Assembly (NCBI RefSeq): GCF_000340965.1
Contig: NZ_ANAY01000045.1
Span: forward strand, 1-41,369
Direction: 5' to 3'
Source of the DNA: Nocardiopsis kunsanensis DSM 44524
GTDB lineage: Bacteria; Actinomycetota; Actinomycetes; Streptosporangiales; Streptosporangiaceae
Length of the DNA stretch: 41,369 nucleotides
A program made the translations under genes and the position numbers. The notes beneath the pieces were generated by a model that did not search any database, was not told where the DNA came from, and saw only the letters and a list, made by a program, of their open reading frames with translations. Position 1 is the stretch's first letter, and each line of letters begins with the position of its first letter. Of the stretch, positions 15,223-22,773 are shown one piece after another.

Positions 15223-16227
15223 GTGGGCGGACCAGGCGTGCACTCGGGCTTCGGAGAACCGTCCCGGTCCGGGACGGTGCGCAGGAACCGACGTACCGAT
15301 CGGCGGGGCTTCGCGCTCGTGGCGGCCGTGCTCGTGGTGCTCACGGCTCTGGCCCTGCTGTCGTGGGCGACGGTGTCGGAGCAACGGTCCGGCGACACGT
15401 CCCGGGAGACGGAGGGGGCGAGCGGCGGGGGTCCCCCGCCCGCCGACGAGAACGGGGCGCCCGGCGATCGGGCCCTCCCGGGGCAGGCGGGGGCCCAGGA
15501 CCGGCCGACGGGTCGTACGGCTCTGGTGGCCAACCCGATCTACGGGTCGGGCCGGTTGAGCCCGTTGCCGTGCCCGGTTCCGGAGCTGGAGCCCGAGGTC
15601 CCCGAATCGATGGAAGGGTTCCTCCACACGGTCGCCGACTGTCTGGACCGGACGTGGGAGACGCAGTTCGCCGAGGTCGGTCTCGAGTTCGAGACACCCG
15701 AGCGGGTGTTCTGGGAGGAACCGGGGACGAGCCCCTGCCGTCCTTACCCCTCCCCTGCCGGAGCGTTCTACTGCCGGGTGAGCGGGAGCATCTACATCGG
15801 CCTGACCGATGTGGTGGACAAGTGGAACGGGGCCACGCAGAGCGTCGTCTACGCGTCGTTGCTGGCCCACGAGTACGCCCACCACGTGCAGAGCCAGTCG
15901 GGGTTGTTGGAGTACTACCACGAGCAACGTCGGCTGGAGCCGGACGAGGCCGACCGGAACTCGTGGACCCGGCGCAGCGAGCTGCAGGCCAACTGCATGG
16001 CGGGGGCGTTCCTGGGGGCGGTCCGGGTCTCGTATCCGCTGACCGACGGGGACCTGGACACGCTCCTGACCGACGCAGCCGCGACCGCCGACCGTCCCGA
16101 CGAGACGGCGGAGGAGCGTACGCACGGCTCGATCGACAACAGTGTGGCCTGGACCGAGCGGGGCTGGGAGGAACAGGAGCCGGGCGCCTGCAACACCTGG
16201 GAAGCGCCCGAGGAAGAGGTCCGCTGA
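15223..16227 (+). CDS. Neutral zinc metallopeptidase (YpfJ family), copy 2
   Basis: Up to 334 residues. The start is uncertain: GTG 15223 has only a distant GGAG, and GTG 15277 (giving VRRNRRTDRRGFALVAAV) is a good alternative. Basic residues precede a membrane helix (about 30-49), then a Gly/Pro-rich linker, then a peptidase domain parallel to copy 1: PESMEGFLHTVADCLDRTW, RVFWEEPGTSPC, FYCRVSGSIYIG, the HEYAH zinc motif (216-220), RRSELQANC and ACNTWEAPEEEVR. All metal ligands and Cys positions are kept, so the copy looks functional. Linker sequences differ strongly between copies, which suggests an old duplication. Confidence 0.87.
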   Translation: MGGPGVHSGFGEPSRSGTVRRNRRTDRRGFALVAAVLVVLTALALLSWATVSEQRSGDTSRETEGASGGGPPPADENGAPGDRALPGQAGAQDRPTGRTALVANPIYGSGRLSPLPCPVPELEPEVPESMEGFLHTVADCLDRTWETQFAEVGLEFETPERVFWEEPGTSPCRPYPSPAGAFYCRVSGSIYIGLTDVVDKWNGATQSVVYASLLAHEYAHHVQSQSGLLEYYHEQRRLEPDEADRNSWTRRSELQANCMAGAFLGAVRVSYPLTDGDLDTLLTDAAATADRPDETAEERTHGSIDNSVAWTERGWEEQEPGACNTWEAPEEEVR

Positions 16228-16339
16228 CCGGGCTCTGTCGACCTGTCCGGGTGCGGGTCGGTGTTTCCGTGCGGCCGGGTGCGGCCGTTGTCCACAGGTT
16301 CGCGGCCGGGACTGTTTGCCGGGAGCCGGAGGCGGCAAT

Positions 16340-18784
16340 ATGGCGACCATGCCGGATCACTCCGCACCCCCTGGCCCCCGCGCTCCCTTTCCTGCACCGG
16401 CCCCCGGTCCCGCACCCGACGGCCCCGCCCCCGACGCCGACCGGGTCGAGCTGCGTGTGCACGGGGTGAGTGGGGGCCGCCCCACGGAACTGTTGGACGT
16501 CGAACCGGCAGTACGGGTGGGCGGCGACCGCATGGCGGGTTTCTTCCGCTGGCGGCGCGAGCCCGACACCGAGACGGTGCCCGGTATGCGGCGGGAGATC
16601 TTCGCCTGGGGCAACCTCACGTCCGGCAACGCCTCTCGGGCGTTCTGGCTGCTTCTCCTACCGTTCATGCTGGTCAACATGGCGTACTGGATGCGTCCGG
16701 GGAGGGTCGACCGCGGTCCGCGCGGGCTGCGTCGGGTGGCCGGCAACCTGTACGGCGCGAGTGTGCGGCTCCTGGCGCTGTCGTTGACGGTGCTCATCGT
16801 GCTGGCGGCGGCAGGGATCGGCATGGACCTGGTGGCCTGGCAGTGTCCGGCGCAGGCGGAGGAGTGTGTGCAGGCACGGCCGTGGTTGGCTTTCCTGGCC
16901 TCCCCGGCCTCACCGTTGTCCGACCCGGGGACGGCCCTGCTCATCGGTGCGGTCCTGCCCGCGCTGGTCGTGGTGGTGCTGTGGCGCCTCTCCCGGCGCA
17001 CTGCCGCCGACTACGAGGTGGCCGACGGCCGGGTGCCGCCCGAGCCCACCGATGCCGCGCCGTTGAGCAGGTCCGGTTTCTGGAACAACAGCGAGACCAT
17101 GGCCCGGCTGCGCTCGGCCCACATCGCGGTGGCCATGGGCACGGTGGCGGCGCTGTTGCTGGTGCCGGCGCTCCGGTACGACCTGGATGCGCACGCGCTG
17201 GGCGTGCCGGTCCTGCCGGGTTCCTGGGTCCCCGGGGTGGCCTTGGCGGTCCTGCTGGCCGCGGTGGTGGCGGTCGCGGCCGTCAGTGTGCTGGTCCCCG
17301 GGGTGGACCCGCGGTGGAACGCACGCGCCGACCTGGTTTGCAGGGTGCTGCGCGACCTCACGTCGGGACTGACTGCGGTGGTGGTTCTGTACACGCTCTG
17401 GCCGCGTCCGGGGTGGGCGGCCGAGGGACGCCTGCCCGGGGCCACGGAGATGTTGAACACCCTGTTCACGGTGCAGGGGGTTCTGGTGTTCGTCCTGGTG
17501 GGGGCCGCCGTGGCGTTGCAGACGGCCGACCGGGCGCACGGCCTCACGGCGATGCGGGGCCAGGCGGGGCCGGCGACGGCGGCGCTGGGGGTCCTGCTCG
17601 GCGGCGCGTTCTCCGCGGCGCTGGTCTTCCAGGGTTCGGTGTGGCTGAGCGGGTGCGGTGCGCTGGCCACCGAGGGGACCGACTGCCTGCCGCTCGCGCC
17701 GCCGGAGATCTACTCGTGGCTACAGCTGACCATCGCGCTCGAGGCCGTGGTGGTGCTCCTGGCCGCAGTGTTCCTGTGGGTCCGGTTGCGGGTGGGTGAA
17801 CGCGCCCAGGAGCCCCGGGTGGCCGAGCACTACGGCCGCAGTGAGGACGCACCTCGCACACGCGACATCGCGAGTGCCTGGGCGGGCGGGCGCCTGACCG
17901 AGGTGCTGCCGGGGGTGCTCCTGGCACTGCTGTTGCCGGTCCTGGCTCTGGTCGGGCTGGCGTTGCGCTCGGTGTTGACCGGCGGCATGGAGGCCGGTCC
18001 GGCGCCCGCTGCGAGCGCCGTGGCCGACGGTCTGCAGGGCGTGGCGCAGGAGACGATCAGCACCATGACCGGTGTCGGTTCCCTGATCGGTGCGGGCGCG
18101 TTGGTGGCGCTGGTGTGGATCGGCCGCAGCGCCTACAGCGATCGGCCCACCCGGCAGGCGGTGGGTGCGCTGTGGGACGTGGGCACGTTCTGGCCCCGGG
18201 TGGCGCACCCCTTGGCCCCGCCCTCCTACGCCGAGCGGGCCGTACCGCAGCTGACGGTGCGGGTGTCCCATCTGGCCAGGGACGGCACGAACGTGGTGCT
18301 GTCCGGGCACTCCCAGGGGTCGGTACTGGCCGCGGCGACCGTGTGGCAGCTGCCGCGCGACTGCCTGGGCAGGGTCGGGCTGCTCACGCACGGGTCTCCG
18401 CTGGACAGGCTCTACGCACGTTACTTCCCGGCCTATTTCGGCCCGCGGTCCTTCGCCGACCTGCAGAACCGTGTCTCGGGGTGGCGGAACCTGTGGCGTC
18501 GCAGCGACGCCATCGGCGGGCCCGTACGGCTGCACACCGACCCCGACGACCGCGGGGGCGCGCTGACGGTGGTGGAGCCGGGAGAACCGCTGACCGACCC
18601 TGTCTCCTACGGGGCGCCGCCCGGGGAGGCCCGCCGTCCGGAGATCCTCGGGCACTCCTCCTACACCGAGGACCCGGGCTACGCGGAAGCGCTGTGGCGG
18701 GTCTCGGTCGAGGGCACGGAGGTCACCGAACGGGAGGCCCCGGTCGCTTCCAGAGCCGAGGAACGGCCTCCTCAGGGGCCGTAG
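16340..18784 (+). CDS. Large membrane protein with split alpha/beta-hydrolase motifs
   Basis: An 814-residue protein from ATG 16340 (GGAGG seven bases upstream). After a Pro-rich start, residues 35-50 read RVELRVHGVSGGRPTE, like the first strand and oxyanion loop of lipase-type hydrolases (VHG-G). An internal block of about 550 residues contains roughly ten predicted membrane helices, for example RAFWLLLLPFMLVNMAYWM, ALLIGAVLPALVVVVLW, GVALAVLLAAVVAVAAVSVL and VLPGVLLALLLPVLALVGLAL. The nucleophile elbow then appears as NVVLSGHSQGSVLAA (Ser658), followed by LTHGSPLDRLYARYFPAYF and a probable catalytic His772 in EILGHSSYTEDPGYAEALW. The reading frame is intact. It is probably a membrane-embedded lipid or ester hydrolase; I do not recognise a named family, although the LTSGNASRAFWLLLLPFML segment looks conserved in actinomycetes. 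Confidence 0.8.
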   Translation: MATMPDHSAPPGPRAPFPAPAPGPAPDGPAPDADRVELRVHGVSGGRPTELLDVEPAVRVGGDRMAGFFRWRREPDTETVPGMRREIFAWGNLTSGNASRAFWLLLLPFMLVNMAYWMRPGRVDRGPRGLRRVAGNLYGASVRLLALSLTVLIVLAAAGIGMDLVAWQCPAQAEECVQARPWLAFLASPASPLSDPGTALLIGAVLPALVVVVLWRLSRRTAADYEVADGRVPPEPTDAAPLSRSGFWNNSETMARLRSAHIAVAMGTVAALLLVPALRYDLDAHALGVPVLPGSWVPGVALAVLLAAVVAVAAVSVLVPGVDPRWNARADLVCRVLRDLTSGLTAVVVLYTLWPRPGWAAEGRLPGATEMLNTLFTVQGVLVFVLVGAAVALQTADRAHGLTAMRGQAGPATAALGVLLGGAFSAALVFQGSVWLSGCGALATEGTDCLPLAPPEIYSWLQLTIALEAVVVLLAAVFLWVRLRVGERAQEPRVAEHYGRSEDAPRTRDIASAWAGGRLTEVLPGVLLALLLPVLALVGLALRSVLTGGMEAGPAPAASAVADGLQGVAQETISTMTGVGSLIGAGALVALVWIGRSAYSDRPTRQAVGALWDVGTFWPRVAHPLAPPSYAERAVPQLTVRVSHLARDGTNVVLSGHSQGSVLAAATVWQLPRDCLGRVGLLTHGSPLDRLYARYFPAYFGPRSFADLQNRVSGWRNLWRRSDAIGGPVRLHTDPDDRGGALTVVEPGEPLTDPVSYGAPPGEARRPEILGHSSYTEDPGYAEALWRVSVEGTEVTEREAPVASRAEERPPQGP

Positions 18785-19059
18785 GGACCGTTGTTCCGGC
18801 CCACGCCCTTGACCGCGGGCCGCACGTCGAGGAGGTAGATGAGCGTCACCACCAGGCAGGCGATGACGAGCACGCCGCGGCCGGAGAACACCGCGAGTCC
18901 GGAGAGCGCGGTCGCCGCTCCGGTGAGGATGAGCCAGAGCTTCTTGGTCTGTTTGTCCATCACTTCGAACGCGGCGGCCGGCGTGCGTACCGCTTCGACC
19001 AGCGCATACAGGCTGGCCACGAACGTGGCCAGGTAGACGGCGTACCAGATCAGGCTCAC
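18772..19059 (-). CDS. DUF2516 small membrane protein
   Basis: A 95-residue protein. GTG 19059 was chosen because GGGAGAG lies about eight bases upstream; GTG 19068 sits too close to that site. Three hydrophobic helices are visible (LIWYAVYLATFVASLYALVE, LWLILTGAATALSGLAVF, GVLVIACLVVTLIYLLDVRPAV) with FEVMDKQTKKLW between the first two, the DUF2516 pattern. Function is unknown. The last 13 bases overlap the 3' end of the convergent hydrolase gene. Confidence 0.82.
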   Translation of the reverse strand: MSLIWYAVYLATFVASLYALVEAVRTPAAAFEVMDKQTKKLWLILTGAATALSGLAVFSGRGVLVIACLVVTLIYLLDVRPAVKGVGRNNGPYGP

Positions 19060-19200
19060 AAGGATCACTCTCCCGACAGCGCGTTGAGCGGGCGTTCCAC
19101 ACCGCTCCCAAGGTAAACGGACACAGAGCATCAATCGTGCCCGATGAGCCGTTCCAGCGAGGGTGTCAGTGCTCTCGTCGCAGCGCACGGGCGGTGTGGG

Positions 19201-19217
19201 GGCTCCGCAGCGGAGCC
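19201..19217 (-). terminator. Hairpin downstream of the blaI-M56 operon
   Basis: GGCTCCG, loop CAG, CGGAGCC: a perfect seven-base-pair stem 27 bases past the M56 stop on the minus strand. There is no U-run. Confidence 0.45.
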
Positions 19218-19243
19218 GGGGCGCAGGCGCTCGTGGGTGTCGC

Positions 19244-20188
19244 TCAGACCGGGATGTGCCAGAGGCAGACGACGGAGGAGAGCAGGAAGGCGGAGGCGCC
19301 CATCACGAACGCACCGGCGTGGTAGGAGAGCTCGTCGTCGGGGCGCAGCAGTCGGTTGACCCGCTGCAGGACCCCGGGCTGGGTCTGTTCGGCCACGGCC
19401 ATCGCCCCGTCCGGGACCCGGGCCGGGCCGGCCGCGCCGAAACGCATCAGCGCGGTGGCCAGTTCGCGCGGGGAACTGGTGCGGCGGGCCTGGTCGTCGG
19501 CGCACATCTCGATGAGCAGTGCGACGCTCTCGTAGTAGGTGCGTACCAACCGCACCTTGGGGAAGGCCCGCTTGAGGGAGGAGAAGGGCAGCAGTACCAG
19601 GTCGTGGCGCTGGCGCAGGTGGGCCTGCTCGTGGGCGAGTACGGCCGCCAGCTCCTTGTCGTCGAGGACCTCCAGCGCACCGGCGCTGATGACGACCTGT
19701 GAACGCAGGATCCCCGGCAGGCAGTACGCGGCGGCCACGGGGTGGTCGACGACCCGGGCACCCGGTACGTCGGGGTGGTCCTCGGCCACGAGCTCCAGGA
19801 GGTCGTGGTGGCGTCGGCGGACCCGGACGACCTGCACGAACGAGGAGACCAGACCGTAGAAGAGGACCAGGGTGAGCACGGTGGCCAGCACCACGGCCAC
19901 GATGTGGCTGACGCCTTCGAGCCCGTGGGAGAGTTCCGCGAGGAAGAGATCCCCGGTGAAGATGTCGCCGAGCAGCGCCATGCTGCCGGCAGCGGCGCCC
20001 TGCTGGTACGAGGACAGACCGAAGGAGAGCAGCGCTCCGATGGTGGACACGCCCCAGGCCAGGCCGAGCGCCTGCCAGGCGATGACGGCCGTGTAGGGGC
20101 CTCGGGAGGGCCATGCGGCCCTGTGCAGGGCTTCCATGGCCCAAAGACAGCCGACCGAGACCAGGGAGAGGAGGGCTGCACTGACCAT
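19244..20188 (-). CDS. M56-family (BlaR1-like) membrane metallopeptidase
   Basis: A 314-residue protein. Membrane helices lie near residues 1-20, 33-60, 95-120 and 290-310. The cytoplasmic zinc protease loop has HEQAH (186-190) in LAAVLAHEQAHLRQRHDLVLLPF, with IEMCADDQARR downstream providing the third ligand region. In beta-lactam systems BlaR1 cleaves or inactivates BlaI after ligand binding. Here the C-terminal penicillin-binding sensor domain is absent, and the protein ends after the last helix. Five bases separate it from the BlaI-type gene, so they form an operon with a likely regulator-protease relationship. The signal is unknown. Confidence 0.9.
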   Translation of the reverse strand: MVSAALLSLVSVGCLWAMEALHRAAWPSRGPYTAVIAWQALGLAWGVSTIGALLSFGLSSYQQGAAAGSMALLGDIFTGDLFLAELSHGLEGVSHIVAVVLATVLTLVLFYGLVSSFVQVVRVRRRHHDLLELVAEDHPDVPGARVVDHPVAAAYCLPGILRSQVVISAGALEVLDDKELAAVLAHEQAHLRQRHDLVLLPFSSLKRAFPKVRLVRTYYESVALLIEMCADDQARRTSSPRELATALMRFGAAGPARVPDGAMAVAEQTQPGVLQRVNRLLRPDDELSYHAGAFVMGASAFLLSSVVCLWHIPV

Positions 20189-20193
20189 ACGGG

Positions 20194-20556
20194 CTATTTC
20201 CTTGGCTGCTCGGCTTCAGCGAGTGCGCGCCGGAGCGCTTCAGCCTCCTGGCCGTCCATGGACTGGACGAAGGCTGCAAGGGCGGCGTCGCGGTCACCCG
20301 TCTGGCCGAGCGCGTCGAACATCAGCTCCGTCACGTAGTTCTCTCGGCTCGCTGCCGAACTGTACCGCCACGCGCGTCCCTCACGTGCACGATCGACGAC
20401 CTTCTTCTTGGCGAGCCGGTCGAGCACGGTCATGACGGTCGTGTGTGCGAGATCGCGGTCGGCCAGAGCTTTGCCCACCTCACGCACCGTCATTGGTTCG
20501 TTCCGTGCCCACAGTACATCCATCACCGCACGTTCGAGTTCGCCGAGCCGATTCAT
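20194..20556 (-). CDS. BlaI/MecI-family repressor
   Basis: A 120-residue winged-helix repressor. Residues 1-70 are the DNA-binding domain (MNRLGELERAVMDVLW, MTVREVGKAL, HTTVMTVLDRLAKKKVVDRAREGRAWRYS). The C-terminal helices (about 75-120) dimerise and hold the protease-sensitive region. It lies immediately upstream of the M56 peptidase gene. A 17-base dyad at 20580-20596 just upstream is a likely operator, suggesting autorepression. TAGACT seven bases before ATG 20556, with no Shine-Dalgarno sequence, suggests a leaderless mRNA. Confidence 0.94.
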   Translation of the reverse strand: MNRLGELERAVMDVLWARNEPMTVREVGKALADRDLAHTTVMTVLDRLAKKKVVDRAREGRAWRYSSAASRENYVTELMFDALGQTGDRDAALAAFVQSMDGQEAEALRRALAEAEQPRK

Positions 20557-20563
20557 ACGAGTG

Positions 20564-20569
20564 AGTCTA
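20564..20569 (-). promoter_or_regulatory. Candidate -10 of the blaI-M56 operon
   Basis: TAGACT on the minus strand with seven bases to ATG 20556. The dyad at 20580-20596 lies where RNA polymerase would contact the -35 region. Confidence 0.45.
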
Positions 20570-20579
20570 CCGGGGCTTC

Positions 20580-20596
20580 TACTACAGGCTGTCGTA
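20580..20596. promoter_or_regulatory. BlaI-type operator dyad
   Basis: TACTACAG-G-CTGTCGTA is an inverted repeat with one mismatched pair. BlaI-family operators are dyads with TACA/TGTA half-sites, and here ACAG/CTGT arms are flanked by TAC/GTA. The dyad is 10 bases upstream of the proposed -10. Confidence 0.6.
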
Positions 20597-20691
20597 CCCC
20601 CACGTTAAATCTCGATGTCCCGTGAGCAAGTGGTTCTTGACCCGGACGGCAGGACCGTGGAGATCTGCTGCCCGGCGGGTAGGGGGCGAGC

Positions 20692-21225
20692 ATGGCTGAC
20701 AAGACCCCCACGCGGATCACTCTCCTGCGTGGCGACATCACGGAGCAACACGTCGACGCGGTCGTCAACGCCGCCAACAGCTCTCTCCTGGGAGGCGGCG
20801 GGGTCGACGGTGCGATCCACCGGCGGGGCGGACCCGAGATCCTGGAGGAGTGCCGAAAGCTACGCGGCTCGCACTACGCCAACGGGCTCCCGGCCGGGCA
20901 GGCGGTGGCCACGACCGCCGGTGACCTGCCTGCGCGCTGGGTGATCCACACCGTCGGCCCGGTCCACAGCACCACCCAGGACCGCAGTGGGCTTCTGGCC
21001 TCGTGTTTCACCGAGTCGTTGAAGGTGGCACAGGAGCTGGGCGCGGCCTCGGTGGCCTTCCCCGCCATCTCCACGGGGGTCTACCGCTGGCCGCTGGACG
21101 ACGCGGCCCGGATCGCCGCGCGTTCGGTGCACACGGCCCCGCGCACCGTGCCCGACATCCGATTCGTGCTGTTCGACGCCCAGGCGTTGGCGGCGTTCGA
21201 GGCCGCGTTCGAGCACGAGGCCTGA
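20692..21225 (+). CDS. Macro-domain protein (O-acetyl-ADP-ribose deacetylase type)
   Basis: A 177-residue protein, almost all one macro domain. RITLLRGDITEQHVDAVV is followed by the ADP-ribose-binding NAANSSLLGGGGVDGAIH, then GQAVATTAGDLPARWVIHTVGP, the SVAFPAISTGVYRWPLDDAA loop and a C-terminal strand-helix (IRFVLFDAQALAAFEAAF). The Asn-Ala-Ala-Asn and GGGGVDGAIH elements match MacroD-type enzymes that remove mono-ADP-ribose or acetyl from ADP-ribose. GGGGGCGAGC precedes ATG 20692. It stands alone between the divergent blaI operon and convergent phr; the target is unknown. Confidence 0.93.
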   Translation: MADKTPTRITLLRGDITEQHVDAVVNAANSSLLGGGGVDGAIHRRGGPEILEECRKLRGSHYANGLPAGQAVATTAGDLPARWVIHTVGPVHSTTQDRSGLLASCFTESLKVAQELGAASVAFPAISTGVYRWPLDDAARIAARSVHTAPRTVPDIRFVLFDAQALAAFEAAFEHEA

Positions 21226-21376
21226 GATCCGCGCCCGCACCCGTCTCACCGGTCGGCCGGAAGGCATGACCGTCGGCCACCTGCAGCATCTGCCGGCGGT
21301 CCAACGGGCCCGGCACCGAGCGGGGAGGACCACGGCGTCGGTGACGCCCTCGGGGCCTCCGAGCCGAGCCGGGGAC

Positions 21377-22681
21377 TCATCCGCCCTCGGGGGCGGCGAT
21401 CGGCGCCGGGTACCCCGCCGGAGGCGGGTCCTCCTTCCAGGGTGTGTGTGCCCGACGCCCGGGCAGATCGGCGAGCTCGGGGACGTGGCGCCGCACGTAG
21501 ACACCGTCGGGGTCGAAGCGGCGGGCCTGGCGCAGGGGATTGAACCCGCGGTTGGGCCGGGTGCCGTTGCCGGTGCCGGCGACCCACTGCCAGTTGCCGT
21601 GGTCGTCGGCGACGTCACCGTCGTACAGGTGGGCGTCGAAGTGGGCGACGCCGTGGTGCCAGTCCACGCGCAGGGTGCGGGTGAGGAAGGCCGCAGTGAT
21701 CATACGGGCCCGGTTGTGCATGAACCCCTCGTCGAGGAGCTGGCGCATGCCGGCGTCGACGATCGGGACCCCGGTACGCCCCTGCTTCCAGGCTTCCAGC
21801 GCATCGGGGTCCTCGTGCCAGGTGCGGCCCCGGTCGCGGTAGTCGCGCACGGTGATGGCAGGGAAGGCCGCGGTGACCTGGTGGTGGAAATCACGCCAGG
21901 CCAGTTGCCGCACGTAGGCGTCGCCGCCGCGCTCGTGGACCGCGCGTTCCAGCTCCAAGGGGGACAGGCAACCGAAGCGCAGGTCGGCCGACAGGTGGGA
22001 GGTGGCCCGGCCTGGCAGGTCGTCGTGGCGGTCGGGGTATTCGGCGAGGCCGCCGTCGATCCAGTCGTCCCTGCGCACGCGGGCACGTGCCTCCCCTCCA
22101 CGCAGAGGGACGTTGGCAGGTACACCCCGGCCCTCCTCGGCCAGATGAGCGGGGATGTCACCGGTTTCGAGGCCGGAGGGCACCGGAACCCGGTCGGGGG
22201 CGGGCAGCACCGGCCGCCGACCGGTGCCCTCCCAAGCGCGCCAGTAAGGGGTGAAAACCTTGTAGTGGTCGCCCCCGCTCGGGGTGACCTCACCCGGAGG
22301 GACGACCGTGATACCGGGGTGAGTGCGGGCACGCAGACCCTTCTCGGCGATCCGCTCCATACGGCGCCGGGCGAAACGGCTGACTCCGGCGGAGAGGTGG
22401 ACGTCGGTGGCCCCGGTCTCCTGGGCGAGAGCGTGGACCTGGTCCGCTGACTCGCCCTGCCTGACGATCAGGTCTCCGCCGCGGCCCCGCAGGGCCGAAC
22501 GCAGGTCCTCCAAGGCCTCGGCGAGGTAGGCGTTGCGGTTGCGGGACGCCCGCCCGGTCAGTACGGGGTCGAGGACGAACAGGGGCACGACCTGGCGTCC
22601 CTCCTCGAGCACACATGTGAGTGCGGGATGGTCGCGGACACGGAGGTCCTGGGTGAAAAGGACGACGGCAGGCGCTACCAC
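21377..22681 (-). CDS. phr: Deoxyribodipyrimidine photolyase
   Basis: A 434-residue cryptochrome/photolyase-family enzyme that repairs UV-induced pyrimidine dimers using blue light. GTG 22681 was chosen because GAGGAAG lies upstream and it gives the usual VAPAVVLFTQDLRVRDHPAL; an in-frame GTG at 22705 has no ribosome site. The N-terminal antenna domain (DLRVRDHPAL, VLDPVLTGRASRNR) is followed by the FAD domain with LRFGCLSPLELERA, WRDFHHQV, MHNRARMITAAFLTRTL, VDWHHGVAHFDAHLYDGDVA, NWQWVAGTGNG and NPLRQARRFDPDG. This is the class I CPD photolyase pattern. It is divergent from a DUF523-DUF1722 gene. Confidence 0.94.
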   Translation of the reverse strand: MVAPAVVLFTQDLRVRDHPALTCVLEEGRQVVPLFVLDPVLTGRASRNRNAYLAEALEDLRSALRGRGGDLIVRQGESADQVHALAQETGATDVHLSAGVSRFARRRMERIAEKGLRARTHPGITVVPPGEVTPSGGDHYKVFTPYWRAWEGTGRRPVLPAPDRVPVPSGLETGDIPAHLAEEGRGVPANVPLRGGEARARVRRDDWIDGGLAEYPDRHDDLPGRATSHLSADLRFGCLSPLELERAVHERGGDAYVRQLAWRDFHHQVTAAFPAITVRDYRDRGRTWHEDPDALEAWKQGRTGVPIVDAGMRQLLDEGFMHNRARMITAAFLTRTLRVDWHHGVAHFDAHLYDGDVADDHGNWQWVAGTGNGTRPNRGFNPLRQARRFDPDGVYVRRHVPELADLPGRRAHTPWKEDPPPAGYPAPIAAPEGG

Positions 22682-22773
22682 CAGGGCTTCCTCACTCTCG
22701 GTCACAGGTTTTGGTGCGAGATCGGTGTGGTGACCACAGTGCCAGAGAGCGGGCACGCGGGTAGGGCGGAAAC

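Noticed and set aside
15207..16469. 420-residue plus-strand frame overlapping the second metallopeptidase
   Set aside because: It is out of phase with the HEYAH-containing protein and has no family features.
21531..21560. String resembling the T-arm of a tRNA (GGATTGAACCCGCGG)
   Set aside because: It lies within the photolyase gene and no acceptor or anticodon arms can be formed around it.
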